NCBI GenBank assembly: GCA_022749755.1
Contig: CM040444.1
Location: 3,599,009-3,663,008, forward strand
DNA: 64,000 bases
Reading direction: 5' to 3'
Source of the DNA: Azadirachta indica
Taxonomy: Eukaryota; Streptophyta; Magnoliopsida; Sapindales; Meliaceae
The notes below the pieces were generated by a model, which ran no database searches, had not been told where the DNA came from, and worked only from the letters and a program-made list of their open reading frames with translations. Positions 35,211 through 47,400 of the stretch are shown one piece after another (the first letter of the stretch is position 1; every line of letters begins with the position of its first letter). The position numbers and the translations under genes are program-made.

Positions 35211-37859
35211 TCAAGCTGCTACCTGTTTGTGGTTTTCCTGCCATTCTGGGGATTCCGATGGATTCTGTTCTACTTCTTGAGGAGGTCCTACAGGCGGTTG
35301 CTCAGCCATGTGAGACCACGACTGCTGCTGTCCTGATATTTGAGGTTGCCAGGATTGTTGCTGACCTGGCATTTGCGAGGGTGCTGATGGTGGTTGCGGT
35401 TCTCCTGTCATTTGAGGCATTCCATTTGGCTGATGCTGTGTCATTCGCTGCCATCTAAAGGAATCCTGTCCTGACATTTGATAAGATCCTAAGGGCTGTT
35501 CCACTTGTTGAGGAGGTCCTACTGGTGGTTGCTCAGCCACTTGAGACCATGACTGCTGTGACCCTGATTGCCAGGTTTGTTGCTGATCTGGCATTTGGAA
35601 GGGTGCTGGCTGTGATTGCGGTTGTCCTGTCATTTGGGGCGCCACATTTGGTGGCTGCCCTGTCGTTTGCTGCCATCTAAAGGAATCCTGTCCGGACATT
35701 TGATCAGATCCTAAAGGCTGCTGTCCTTGAGGCTGCTGCCCCCATGTTTGATAAGATCCTTGAGGCTGTTGCCCCCATGTTTGATAAGATACCTGTGGCT
35801 GCTGCCCCCATGTTTGATAAGATCCTTGAGGTTGTTGCCCCCATGTCTTATAAGATCCTTGAGGCTGCTGTGCCCCCATCTGACTGGTTCCGAAAGACTG
35901 CTGTCCCACCCTCTCATGCAGTGAAAATGGCTGCTGGCCAGGCATTTGATTAGGTCCTAAAGACTGCTGTCCAGCCATTTGAGTTGATCCAAACTGGTGC
36001 TGCCCCGCCATCCCATTGAATCCTGAAGGCTGCTGTCTGGCTGTTTGATGTGGTACAAATGCCTGCTGACCACTCATCCGAGGTGGGGCTGAATGAGATG
36101 CAGCATATCCCCACCTATCTGCATTCAAAACTCTCTCAATCTCCTCATTTCGACCTGCTTTCCCAAAAGCCTCACATACAAAATCCTGCAGAGCAGGGGT
36201 GACGCCGACACTGTGCATTATCATTTGATTAAGTGTATCCCTGCTCGAGTCAAGTAAACCTTCATTGCACAACCCCCGTACCACAACATCATATATCAAG
36301 AAGTCAGGTTTTGGATCTTTCTCTCCCATTTTTGTAAGAATGGGTGCACATTCTGCAACCTTACCATTCTTAATGAACTCACCAAACACCCTAGTCCCAA
36401 AGCTCACAACCACCCTCAAACCAGATTCCACCATTCTGTTAAACAACTGTAAAGCATCATCAATTCTCTCCACTTTTAAGTATGCATCAATCAACGTCCT
36501 AAAAGTTGTAACATCAGGTGTCAAAGACTTTGTCGACAACTCTCCAAACAGCTTCTCTGCCTCATCCAACATCCCATTCTCGCAAAACCTTGATATAATA
36601 TTATTATATCCTGCAACATCCATTGCAAAAGGCTTGGATTTTGGATGCGTTCCTGCCTTCTTAAACGTATCAATAGCTTCTGAAAACTTCCCAAGCTTAA
36701 AGCACTCATTAACCATAATGTTAAAAGTATCTGAATTCACTGCCTGGATATTAGGTGGCTGATGATTATCCAACATTTGCTCAAACAAAGCCTGTGCCTC
36801 TGCTTTCTTCCCATGCTTGAGCAAAACCTCCAAAAGGGTATTACAAGTGGCTGGCGTCATCCTAAAATTCCTATCCAACAATGACTTGTATGACTCCATT
36901 GCCTCCTTATCCCTCCCTTGATTAAACCACCACTCCATGTAAGTTGCATTTACAACTCCATCATAAACCAAACACCTTTCTCTCAACTCATCAAACAACT
37001 CATTAGCCTTCTCCAAATTGCCCAAATTCAAAAACCCAGAAATCAAGTTATTATAAACTAACGAATCCGCACCTTGCCCTTTATTCAACATCTCCCTCAA
37101 CAAATCTACAGCCTCACCTATTCTACCCGCATCAATCAACCCTTTTGTCAAATGTCTATACGTAACAGCACTAGGACTAAATGGTGCCGTTTCAATAATC
37201 CTCTTATAAACTTTCAAACCTTCATCCACTCTACCCTCATCACAATGCGTATTTATCAAATTATTATACGACACAACGTTGGGCACAATATCAAATTGTT
37301 CAAAGAAAAACGCAAACAAAGCAACAGCATCCTTGTACCGTTTCGCCCGATACATCGCAGCAATGATCGCATTGCAAGTGAATACAGTAGGGCGCGTCTT
37401 TGAGAACACAGACTGACGGGCCAAATACGACGCCGCATCGAGGTCGCCAGCGCGGATAAGCGACTGAACGCGATTGTGGAGGTTGAGACGAGGGCCAACA
37501 AGAGCGGAAGTGGAGTCAGGGAGGCGGGGCGCGTTGGGGTCACGCACAGGAGGATACGTGGGGTTGGGACGAATAGCGTGGAGTGGCGGCTCGATCCGAA
37601 GCCGGCGTTTTCGTCGTCGACGCTCCGCTGCTGCTTCTTCAGCTGAGGTGTAGGCGTATGTACGTGTGATGGGAGGGGCGGAAATGGGAGTATTATTATT
37701 GGGTTGAGGGTTAGGGTTAGGATTAGGGTTTTGAGAGTGAGTCTCAGGGTTGAAAGGGGGGTTTTGGAAGTGACGGAGGAGGGACAACGAGGATAGGCGG
37801 TGGCTGTCGTGGCGTTGCTGGTGGTGGAGGTTGCGGAGGAGAAGGCGGAAGAGGGACAT
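35211..37859 (-). CDS. GRP23: PPR protein with Gln/Trp-rich tail, GRP23-like, intronless
   Basis: Single-exon gene of 882 aa. Residues 1-35 are rich in Arg, Leu, His and Ser and lack acidic residues apart from one Asp, fitting an organelle (mitochondrial) targeting peptide. About ten PPR motifs follow between residues about 115 and 570 (for example SYNNLINTHCDEGRVDEGLK, VYNNLISGFLNLGNLEKANE, GYNNIISRFCENGMLDEAEK). From about residue 590 the protein changes to a Gln/Pro/Gly-rich tail with repeated WGQQ, GQQ and WQ motifs. This architecture matches Arabidopsis GRP23 (glutamine-rich protein 23), which is needed for embryo development; it was reported to contact RNA polymerase II through its WQQ tail and later to act in mitochondrial RNA editing. 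Both roles are family knowledge. A telomere-motif-like stretch encodes Asn-Pro repeats near residue 45. Confidence 0.88.
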   Translation of the reverse strand: MSLFRLLLRNLHHQQRHDSHRLSSLSLLRHFQNPPFNPETHSQNPNPNPNPQPNNNTPISAPPITRTYAYTSAEEAAAERRRRKRRLRIEPPLHAIRPNPTYPPVRDPNAPRLPDSTSALVGPRLNLHNRVQSLIRAGDLDAASYLARQSVFSKTRPTVFTCNAIIAAMYRAKRYKDAVALFAFFFEQFDIVPNVVSYNNLINTHCDEGRVDEGLKVYKRIIETAPFSPSAVTYRHLTKGLIDAGRIGEAVDLLREMLNKGQGADSLVYNNLISGFLNLGNLEKANELFDELRERCLVYDGVVNATYMEWWFNQGRDKEAMESYKSLLDRNFRMTPATCNTLLEVLLKHGKKAEAQALFEQMLDNHQPPNIQAVNSDTFNIMVNECFKLGKFSEAIDTFKKAGTHPKSKPFAMDVAGYNNIISRFCENGMLDEAEKLFGELSTKSLTPDVTTFRTLIDAYLKVERIDDALQLFNRMVESGLRVVVSFGTRVFGEFIKNGKVAECAPILTKMGEKDPKPDFLIYDVVVRGLCNEGLLDSSRDTLNQMIMHSVGVTPALQDFVCEAFGKAGRNEEIERVLNADRWGYAASHSAPPRMSGQQAFVPHQTARQQPSGFNGMAGQHQFGSTQMAGQQSLGPNQMPGQQPFSLHERVGQQSFGTSQMGAQQPQGSYKTWGQQPQGSYQTWGQQPQVSYQTWGQQPQGSYQTWGQQPQGQQPLGSDQMSGQDSFRWQQTTGQPPNVAPQMTGQPQSQPAPFQMPDQQQTWQSGSQQSWSQVAEQPPVGPPQQVEQPLGSYQMSGQDSFRWQRMTQHQPNGMPQMTGEPQPPSAPSQMPGQQQSWQPQISGQQQSWSHMAEQPPVGPPQEVEQNPSESPEWQENHKQVAA
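35267..35715 (-). repeat. Coding tandem duplication of about 231 bp in the GRP23-like tail
   Basis: The segment beginning at 35267 is repeated from 35498 with point changes and small indels. Both copies encode MSGQDSFRWQ, then a Met-Thr-Gly-Gln/Glu block, then AEQPPVGPPQ followed by VEQ. The final ~150 residues are therefore two diverged copies of one ~77-residue module. Confidence 0.88.
35715..35880 (-). repeat. 33-bp coding minisatellite (SYQTWGQQPQG units)
   Basis: Four to five consecutive 33-bp units encode an 11-residue repeat of the form GSYQTWGQQPQ, with K or V variants. The multiple of three keeps the frame, so copy number can vary without breaking the protein. Confidence 0.92.
37697..37731. 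repeat. Telomere-like TTAGGGT motif array inside a coding region
   Basis: The plus strand reads several degenerate (TT)AGGGTT units in a row. On the coding strand it gives alternating Asn-Pro codons (NPNPNPNP). Separately, an AAACCCTA telo-box lies at about 37885 in the 5' leader, a motif common near start sites of plant housekeeping genes. Confidence 0.75.
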
Positions 37860-39741
37860 TTTTTTAGAAATAAAGGGAGAAAAACCCTAGAGATTTGCAG
37901 AAGGGAAATGCTTAAACCCTCACAAAAAAATGTGGGTTGTGGCAAAGAGAGATTGCGGCTAAAGAATGCGGGGTTTTCTTTAATTTTTATTTTTGTAATA
38001 ACAGTTAGGTCCCCAATATCTATGTTTTTATATACAGTAAAATAGTTTGTCCATACATAACAAATAACTCCCTAACTACTAGCCAGTAACTAGTAAATTT
38101 CTCTTTGAAATATTATCATTGCATAAATGGTGATATTTCAAATTTCTATGGCAAAGAATTACTATTTAGATAATAAAGAGCTTTGTACAAAACTTAAACT
38201 TACGTTTTAATTGAAGAAGATATTTTATCATTCAACTAATAGAATGGATAGAGTATATAAGAACTTGCATTGCAGCGACGTTGATTAGATAAAGATTATA
38301 AATTTAATCCTTTAAATTATATTTTTATTATTTTAGCTCCTACAAACTTTGAATCGTTACATTCTGACTTCCCTGCATTATTAATCCTAGCTCTAACTCT
38401 TAACTAATAATTTACTCCAATTAATAAGTTAGATTAAAATAATCAAATTAAATTTATAGTATAAAAATTTGATCGTTACTATATTACAACATATGTAGTT
38501 TCATATATAAATAAAAGACATCCATTATTAGGTAGCATTCTCATTGCTTGATGAGTCCCTTTGCAAGATTTTAAATTCTTTTAAATGTGTAAATAGAAAC
38601 AAAAATTTTTTAAGAATAATTTGAGAGTGAATTTCGCATTCAAGAATAAACATTTAAATTATACTATCATACCACAAAAATTAAGGTTATAATATTTTAC
38701 TTTAACTCTAAAGTTAGTGGATTCTTGACCATGTGTCAGTACTTGAAAACATAAATAAATAAATAAAGGATATTTCAAATTTTCAATTATCTCAGTAGGG
38801 GTTTGGAATTTATTTATTAAAAATAAAAGAAATTATTTTTATTTATTAAAACATAAACGTTGGGGATCCAGATGTAAATTGCCTCTTCTTTATTTCTTTA
38901 TTTAGTAACACAAAAGAATAGAGTTAATTAAACATTACTGGTATTCAACTCTTTCGTCCATAATTTCTTTTTAATTAGTTTTAAAATATTTCAATATTTC
39001 TAGTTATATATTAATATCATTTCAATATTTTGATATAGAACTAGGGAAATTAAATTTCGTAAGTTTAATCTTAAGCATTTTAATAGATTTTTTAAAAAAT
39101 TTTATTAAAATGCACAATATTATCCTTAAAACACCTTAATATGTTAATTTAATTAATATAATTATCTATTACTTAAGAATAATGTGTTGAGCACTTTTTA
39201 ACAGATTGACAAATATACGTATAAATACTTATATTTTTTAATTTTGTATTTATTTAATGCTAATTAGCACCACTAAACCAACCTTTAGAATAAAGCAAAA
39301 ATTAGAAAAACCTGAAAAAAAAAATTGAAAAAAAATTATGAAAGTATATGCATTGTATTCAACAAGAAAAAAATTTACATTTACAATTTCAAAACCCACA
39401 AAACATATTTACATTGTTTCCAAACAACAAAAACAATAAAAACAAAGTATTCACATAATTCTAAAATTCCCACCAAAAACAAAAGAAAATTGAATTAAGC
39501 AGCTGCAGGGAGAAATCGTGATGAATTACTCCCGTGTTGGAATAAGAAATTATCCACATTTGCTATCCAAGCATTTTGCAAAACTTGGAAGTGCTTTTAA
39601 ACAAGCAGTTCTGAGATGATTGGCATTGTCTCTGAAAGAATTGTGTGCATGGTAATATGTGTATGAAATTTTCTGTGATTTGTGTACGAGTGTGTCAGTC
39701 TAACCTCATTTGATGCTTCGATTAATTCTGCGTGTTTAGAA
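37860..39741. other. Spacer: GRP23-like promoter and DUF707 3' flank
   Basis: The first 120 bases are the probable 5' leader of the GRP23-like gene with a telo-box. The rest is AT-rich; the part next to 39742 is presumably the DUF707 3' UTR. No other gene recognised. Confidence 0.5.
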
Positions 39742-39906
39742 TTAATGAGTAGTTTGGTTTGTCGATTGTTGGTATGGATCGATCCAGCATATGTCCTTGT
39801 CGACAGCATTTTTCCATCTTTTTCGGAATATCTGCATTTCTATGAAGGACTGTCTTCGGACCTGAAACCGCAGTTTTTACTAAGCAAGTGAATTTGATTG
39901 CATGCA

Positions 39907-39965
<59 letters not shown>

Positions 39966-42900
39966 CAAAAAACACAAACTATTTACTCTCTACATCAACG
40001 AAGTGAGCTTACCTCGGGCCGGTTGTCATATCTGTGGGATTGAGATGGTGCCTGCAATACCGGATAAAATGAACAACAATACGCATGGATAAAGAGTATG
40101 TTGCGAGGCAAGTTAAGGGTCAGAGTACGTACCAATGATTCTGACTTTGAAAATCGCTGCTTATTGGGTGATGCCTGTCCAGTGAGTGTAAAAGGTGACA
40201 CGGGTCAGAGAGTTCTCATTGTTTGAGAGAAGAGAAAGTATGATTTTAAGATGAACAATTTTACGTGTTGACATCATAATATGAGACCGACAACATGACT
40301 GTAAGGTTGAAGATTCTCCTATTCATGTCAATTCAAGAAGCACTTGCCTCGGGTTTAGTAGTGACACCGAGAGTTGGAAGACCGAGATGGACTATGTACT
40401 CGGAGTCAACCACACCAACATTTTTGGTTCGATCACCCTGACAGCGAATTCAATGTCATTGGTACATCTAAGAGAATAAGAAATTAAAGTCATAGGATTG
40501 GGTAAGTTACTTGTGCACAATAGCCCAGCTGCATATCCAGGCCCCACGCGTGGATTAAGTCATTCTGTCGAGGGGAAGAGTAATTAGAAAATAATTACGA
40601 GAAAGGAATAGTATAGAAATGCTAAATGAAATACTGTTCTTCTAACTTCCAAACACAAGGTTCTAGTATGAGTGATTAATTACAATAAATAATTAGATGT
40701 AATCACTCTATCATATTGGCATATGCCTCCACCACTATACTCCATAAAACTGTTCACTACAAGTGATCGCTCACTAAACACTTTTATTGTCAAATTCTCA
40801 TTTCAATTAATGGCCTACTAAATTCAAACTGCTCACCAACCCACCCATTGTGTCCCCAGTATGCTTGTGGCACTAGTTGGTTCAACTCGTAAAACCTCTT
40901 GGGGTAGCTCTAGAGGTCTGGGTTTCAAGTCTCCCTCACACTAGAGTTTGGGAGAGCTTGGTTTATTGTTTTGTAATATTTAAGAAAGAAAAGTAATTTT
41001 AAAAATGTTCCCAATGTGGTTGACCATTCAGTTAAATAGGGTTTTTATACCTGGATCATATACCATGCACATCTCCAAGCAGGTCTTGAAAACACTGGTG
41101 CCATCATTTCTACCCATCTGCGTAATGGATTTCATATACTGCATAAGAACAATGATACTGTTCGATATACCAATAATTGGTTCTTATACAATAATAAAGA
41201 TGGAATAGATAAGTTTCTAAAGGAAAAAATGAAACAGAGTCAGTGACCCTTTACCCTATGCACGGAGGAGCGGTGCTGCTATCATCGCACCTTCCACTGC
41301 CTTTAAGCTTATACATCCTCCTGTTAGAAAGTTGGATTGAGAAGGTTGAACTAATCAGATTCGTTAGTAGCAAACATATAATCAATAGATGAAACTGTCT
41401 ATATTCATGCAAACTACAAATTCATTATGAATAACACTTTACTACAAAATTGACATGTATTGTAACAATGACTTCCCAACAATAGTTGTGGCTTAAGATT
41501 GTGTATGATGAGCAAACATAAGATCTTTTTCCTAAAAATAAAAGTAGAATTATTCTAGCTGATTCACTAACTTGATACAAACCTGTGCGCTTTTGAGTTT
41601 CGTCTACGTGCAGTAATCGGGTGATGTACCTCAGACTTAACAGGATCAAGTGCTGGCTGAGATATCTCAAGTCCTTCGTCTTGAACTATGGATAGATATC
41701 TACAAAACATTTGCATTCAAGATATGAAGTCTAGCTCTGTTAAACACAAAAGACAAGCACATGCATACAAAATTGCACTCACTGGTATTTAAGATTTTTC
41801 AAGATTTTAACCATGAATTTGTGTTGCAAAGGACATGTTTACAAGCAAGTGAAAGGAAAAAATTAAGAATCACGTGGCATGAGATTTTTTGAAATGCAAT
41901 TCAAAAGAAAGTGATCACTTGAAAAATGCCAAAGGCAATCCGGAAAGTTAAACTGCATGCTTACCGATTTGGATTAAAATCCTCAACTCCAATGTCTTCA
42001 TCCCAGAGGAATACATAATCATACTCAGCAGCAATGTCCGGATGCAAGAAACGTTTTGCAAACCACCTATTACATGATAATGCACTAGGTAATTTAGAAG
42101 TTCCCCACAAACATATGGACGACCCATCAAATCTAGAAAAACAGCAATTCAAAATGAACCAATGATACCATTTTGTTTGATTCACTGCAGATACATGTAT
42201 AACATGATCATTCCATTCTAAGTCTTTCCATTCATCCACAATGCCATCATAATGAAAAAGCATCACAACGAAGTCTTTTGCAGGAAACTGAAACAAGAAG
42301 ATGGAAATTAAGAACATATTTGGCAATATGATTATTAAAACAAAAGAAGCAATGGAATAGCAGCCAAAACCTTTTTCACAATTCTGTCCACGATTTTCTT
42401 TTGCTTAATTCCAACTGCAATGGCTAACAAATTCTTTGGAGACTCTGGATTGTTCTGATACAAAATTTTGCAACGCAGGTATAACAAAGAAAAGCAAAGA
42501 TCAATTCTAAAGAAGTGCATAAAATTGAAAATTGTAAGAATCATTCGATATCACAACAGTGGCTTCACATACAAGTTTAGATGATGACATCCATAATGGT
42601 CGCATTTCCAAATTTGAGGTCTTGGAAATTATTCCTTGTGGTAATGCCTCAGTTCCAGGAAGCCTGCATTGATTCTAGGAAAGAGAGATTGAAAGGGAAA
42701 AAAGGATTTTAGGCAACTTTAAGTGACAAGACAAAAAGATACTTTGTTTTTCACTTCCTCTAAGAAACACAAACCTTGCAAGTATTGGATATTGCATTCT
42801 GCATGCTATTAACAACTCCCCATCTCACTAATCTCTGCACAAAGCATTCAAATTCTGAGTTCCCTTCAAATAAAAAAGTTCCAAATGAAACTAATGCAGG

Positions 42901-44453
42901 GAAATTTTGAAAGCAAAGACCAATTTTAGTTAGCATTTGGCATCTTCCTAGTGTGTATTAACAAACTCAGATCGATCTACAGAAATCCATTGAATGCCAC
43001 TCAGAAAATCACCCCTCTGTGGCAAAATTTTATTTGAATAGAAACTCACTTCCTTGTTTTCCTTTGCAACAGATGCACTTCCGATGAAGTAAACACTACA
43101 GACCAAAGAAGCTGCAATGAAGACACTGCAGAGGCATGACCTACTTGGCAGATCTGACAGTATACAAGCCTGAAAGAAGACAGAAAAAGATATAATTGCA
43201 TTTTAGTTGCAAAATGGTCTAAAGATTCAGTCAGAAGGTGAAAAATAAGTCCAAAAAATCATGGAAGTTTTTCAAAGATAGCTTACAAACTAACTTGTAG
43301 TGTCATATATCAATTTGCCTATCATTCAAAATAGTAGATAACTTATTTTAATCAACAAAGCAGAAAACATCACTTACGTCATTGCATATCCACAATGCTG
43401 CAACATGGAAAAACACCAATTTGAAACTCCAGAGATCAATAATTCACAAACAAAAAGATCATACCAAATGTAAATTCAAGTTATGCACTTATTATAACTG
43501 AAGTTCAAGGCTAAACTTGATTCGAAAGTATTGGTGTCTAAGAATCATATATTAACCTGAACCAACTTTCTTTCTTTTATAATGGCTTGATAGCCCTCTT
43601 TTCAAAATCTCCTTGACAAATTGATAAGAATCATCACTTACAGTAGTGAATGACTTATGACACATTATTTTGGGAAAAAGTTGATCAAACGCCAAGGAAA
43701 TAACATAATTGAAACTTATATTTAAGTCAAACACCAGTGGATGAAAAACATAAGAAAAAATAAAATAAAGACAATATTCAACACTTCAATTCCCTTTCTC
43801 TTACTCCGTTTTCTCTCCAACAAACAGAATCTTCCGGTGAATTTACTGAAGCCAAAAAAACAAATGTGGACAGAGAGGAACTAAACTCTTCCTATTTACT
43901 AGCCAGGAAGAGCACAGAAGCATTTTCCCCCCACCCAAAATTGTAGTTTTAATCCCCTCTTTCGACAATCAATTTTCCTTCTATTTGTCAGTCTTTTTCT
44001 CCAACCAAAATGAGTATTTGAGATAAAGATTCTATGGAATAACATATGACCCTCTATTTGACTTTAGCTCAAAAAAAAAAGGCAAAAAAGAAAAGAAAAA
44101 CAGGAAGCATATCCCAGCAAGAAAACAGCAGGAAGAGAGAAGCATTTCCCAGCAACCAATCAGCAGGAAGTTAATACCCAAAAAAAATATAGCGGTTTTT
44201 TTCCCTTTTTTTTTTGGGGGGGGCTTCCTTTCCCTTACAATCATAATAAAAATGAAACAGCAAACAGGCAATCATGAATCATCATTAATCATTTCCCTCA
44301 GAGTCCTTAATAACACACTTAGTATTAAACGAAAAAAGAAAAAAAAAATCGAGTTCATGCAAACTCAAGTAGAATCAATGAACCTAAAAAAAAAGGCAAA
44401 TAAATAAGCATAAAATAAACAGAGATAGAGCTTACAGAAGTGAAAGGCTTCAT
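39742..44453 (-). CDS. DUF707 protein, complete, 15 coding exons
   Basis: Protein of the plant DUF707 family (sometimes labelled lysine-ketoglutarate reductase trans-splicing related); biochemical role unknown. Exons: 44453-44436, 43169-43050, 42834-42775, 42674-42573, 42454-42371, 42287-42169, 42066-41965, 41699-41583, 41320-41255, 41117-41051, 40564-40511, 40437-40348, 40174-40133, 40051-40013, 39861-39742; 1200 nt, 399 aa. The N-terminus has one membrane segment (CSVFIAASLVCSVYFIGSA, residues about 20-40), as in type II Golgi proteins. The domain shows KNLLAIAVGIKQKKIVD, VVMLFHYDGIVDEW, HPDIAAEYDYVFLWDEDIGV, GWVEMMAPVFSR, and HAWGLDMQLGYCAQGDRTKNVG. The DEDIGVEDF block resembles an acidic metal-binding loop of glycosyltransferase-like folds (inference). 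Intron 12 (40347-40175) has a GC donor; all others are GT-AG. A (CAA)n run lies in the leader near 44490. Confidence 0.93.
39910..39965. repeat. Compound microsatellite (TA)n(GA)n
   Basis: About 15 TA units followed by about 13 GA units, in the short last intron (39862-40012) of the DUF707 gene, covering over a third of it. Confidence 0.93.
40860..40993 (+). mobile_element. Probable tRNA-derived SINE, copy 1
   Basis: Within intron 10 of the DUF707 gene, on the strand opposite to the gene. A box-like TGGCACTAGTTGG (40868-40880) and B box-like GGTTTCAAGTCTC (40921-40933) lie about 50 bp apart, as in RNA polymerase III promoters of tRNA-derived SINEs. The copy ends in TTTTGTAATATTTAAGAAAG. A related copy with the same tail occurs at 55060-55190. 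No certain target-site duplication was found. Confidence 0.5.
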
Positions 44454-47400
44454 TGTTGCAGAAGAAGACCAAAAGTAAGAAGCCAAACCCCACAACAACA
44501 ACAACAACAACAGGTGCTTAAAAGAAATCACTTTATAGATAGAAAAAGTGTACAGGTAAAGAAAAGAATAGGAGAAAGTTTCAAGTAGAAAGAAAGAATA
44601 TATTAGAATCCGAATGAACAGAGAGTTGAAAATGAAAAGGCGGAAGGGAGGTGCTCAAAACGGCGTCGTCTCCCACAGCAAAATGCAGAAGCAACCGTTT
44701 TCAAATTTACAACCAACCTCAAAATAAGAACATTAAAAAATTGTACAAAACGACAGGATTTCACGCAGAAGGAAGAGGATGAAGGAGTTGTTTAGCATTG
44801 TTACTTTGACTGCTGGTCGTTGTGTTCTGTCTGATGTCGTTTTGAGCTGTGGCTTTTGCTCTGGTTTGTCGTTTTGAGGTTCTAAAATATTCAACGGGGT
44901 GGTGACATTAACATCTAGATCCCTTTACTTTATGATTTTATTAATAATTGTATATTTTATACATTTGTATCAAATAAGTCATAAATTTCCTTCGAAATGG
45001 CTTAATTGCCCACAATATTGCGCTTCATTAACTTTAAAAGGTATCGCCATTTAGTCATTTCAACAACCATTAGAGACCTATTTGATATAAATGTATACAC
45101 TATGTTCTTCTTTGTGAAACATAATAAATCATGGACTGAAGCATAAAGATGAGTTCTTTGATGGAAGGAGAGTTAAATGCAGTCGGGATTGTTTAAAAAC
45201 GTGTGAAAATGTGAACAATTCGTCTCCGCGGATGTAGAATGTGTATTGTACGCGCTTGTTCTTTACTACGCGTGTTATTATTAGTAATCATTGATATGGA
45301 TAATAACATTGAGGACCCTAGTTTATGCTTTTCACAGATAATGGCATATTATTTTCATTTGTATAATATGACTTCCTAATTCGGTAATTCTAGTCATACG
45401 ATTAGAATAACTTTTAGTGTAAGTGATACTCCTACGAGGATAGTCAAAATTCAATAAATTTAAAGATAATTTAAATTTAATTTATTATTGTAGTAATTCT
45501 ATTCTATTTTAAAAATAACATTAAAAAAGTGGTTGACAAAACTAATTCTTAGTGAAATATATATTTTTTTTTATTAATATTTAAAATATAATACTTTTAT
45601 CCTATAAAAATTATAATTGAAAAACTACAATATCTTAATACTAAAGAAAATCTTAAGAGAATTTGAATTCTTACTATATCAAATAAATAAATAAATAATA
45701 TTCTTGTTGGTAAAAAGATATTTTACCTTGTTTGTAAAATATTTTACCCATTATTATTTATTAATAAGGGATAATTTTATTAAGCACCTTGACGTTTGAC
45801 TTAAATAATTTAAGTTCCATGTAATTTTAATAACTTATCACATAAGATTCTAAAATAGTAACAAAAAATTATCGTAACACTTAAAATTTTATAGAATGCT
45901 CTTTATAAATTCAAAATTATCTGTAAAATATTACAACATATAAAAATATTTTATAATCATTTAATTTTTAAAAAATTCATTATTCAAATTTTAGCGTTGT
46001 TGGTCAAATTTTTAAGTCACAAACTTTTCTAAAATTGATGTGTATACACAATTTAAAAAATATATAATTTGTTAATAATTGTAAATTAGGTAAATAAAAT
46101 TTTCCAAAGTTATTTTAGTAAAAAAGTATTATTGATTTATATAATTTTTTTTAGATAAAATATACATAAATTTATATAATTTTGAATTTGTTAAAAATCC
46201 TCTTTCAAAAAGAGAGGTATTTGACAAGTTTTAACAGAAATGAAAAGGATATCAATGAATATTAATGAAAAATTGTAATAAAATTTGTAAAATTAAAATA
46301 ATATTTATAAGGAATTTTTAAACCACCTAATGCCCACACACATACAAAAGGTAAAAGTCCACACAAAATATGATGATACTACTGTATTTGGATTTTATTA
46401 GAATATTTAAATAATAAAATTGAGTGCATATATAATCAAATCACTTGTGGTATCATGTTTTTGTTGACTTTTATAGGATAAGATTTAGGTAAGATTTGTT
46501 TTTGGGTATGAAAACTGAATACGAGTAAAATATGAATTTTAATTTTTTATTTTATATTTTTAAATATAAATATAAATATTAAATTATTTATATTTATAAA
46601 AAATAAAAAAAATTTAAAAATAATATGCTGATATATATATTTTAAAAATTTTAAAATTAACGTGTTAAGACATGGATATATATAAATAATAAGTAATGAA
46701 TTAAGGGTATTATTATTAAATAAAATATTTAATTATTCATACGTTTAGTTTTTCATATTTAAGTTTAAATTTTTAATTTCATTATTTTTAATAAATATTT
46801 AGATATAAACTAAAAAATAAATGACTCTTTGATATCTAAATAATTATTTTTATATTTCAGTTAAAAAAACAAAAATTTAACTAATAAAGTAGTGTATTCA
46901 TTTAATCACTTTTGTTCATATAAAATTAAAAAATAAATAAATAAATCTTAATAAAGTTACAATTTTTTTCTTTTTTAAAGTGTTGGATTCAGTAAAAAAT
47001 TTTATTCACAAAATACCAAGTTCTTATTCTGTACGGTTATGCAAATTTGAAATGATTTGAAAGCATTAAGTGTGCCTCGAACATCTTGGACTATGCCTAA
47101 ATGTCAAATTTTGAACTTTATTTATCCTCTAATGCAAGATTTGATAACTTTAAAGAATTATTTATTTTTTATTAAAATATTTTATTTATAATGTAAAACA
47201 CAATCTATACCAACTATGAAAAATATAATATTATTTTTATCAAATTTGTATCATCGAGACTTTGTATTAATATTATTGCAGGATGTATAATATTAATATT
47301 CCACTGTTCTCATAATGAATTAAAATGCATTGTGTCGTAATACAAAATTGAGATATAAATTTAATAAAATTTGAAATTGTTGAATAGATTCCTTGATTCA

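Noticed and set aside
37256..37945. 229-codon Pro/Thr-rich frame overlapping the 5' part of the GRP23-like gene
   Set aside because: It is the alternative reading frame of the coding strand; the other frame encodes recognisable PPR motifs and a targeting peptide.
43379..43400. A possible 20-nt micro-exon of the DUF707 gene with plausible splice sites on both sides
   Set aside because: Including it shifts the frame and gives a stop in the next exon, while joining the exon ending at 44436 directly to the one starting at 43169 keeps phase 0 and a good membrane segment.
46540..46620. Perfect-looking AT palindromes suggesting another hairpin element
   Set aside because: Made only of A and T runs with no defined ends or target duplication; chance pairing in AT-rich DNA is sufficient.
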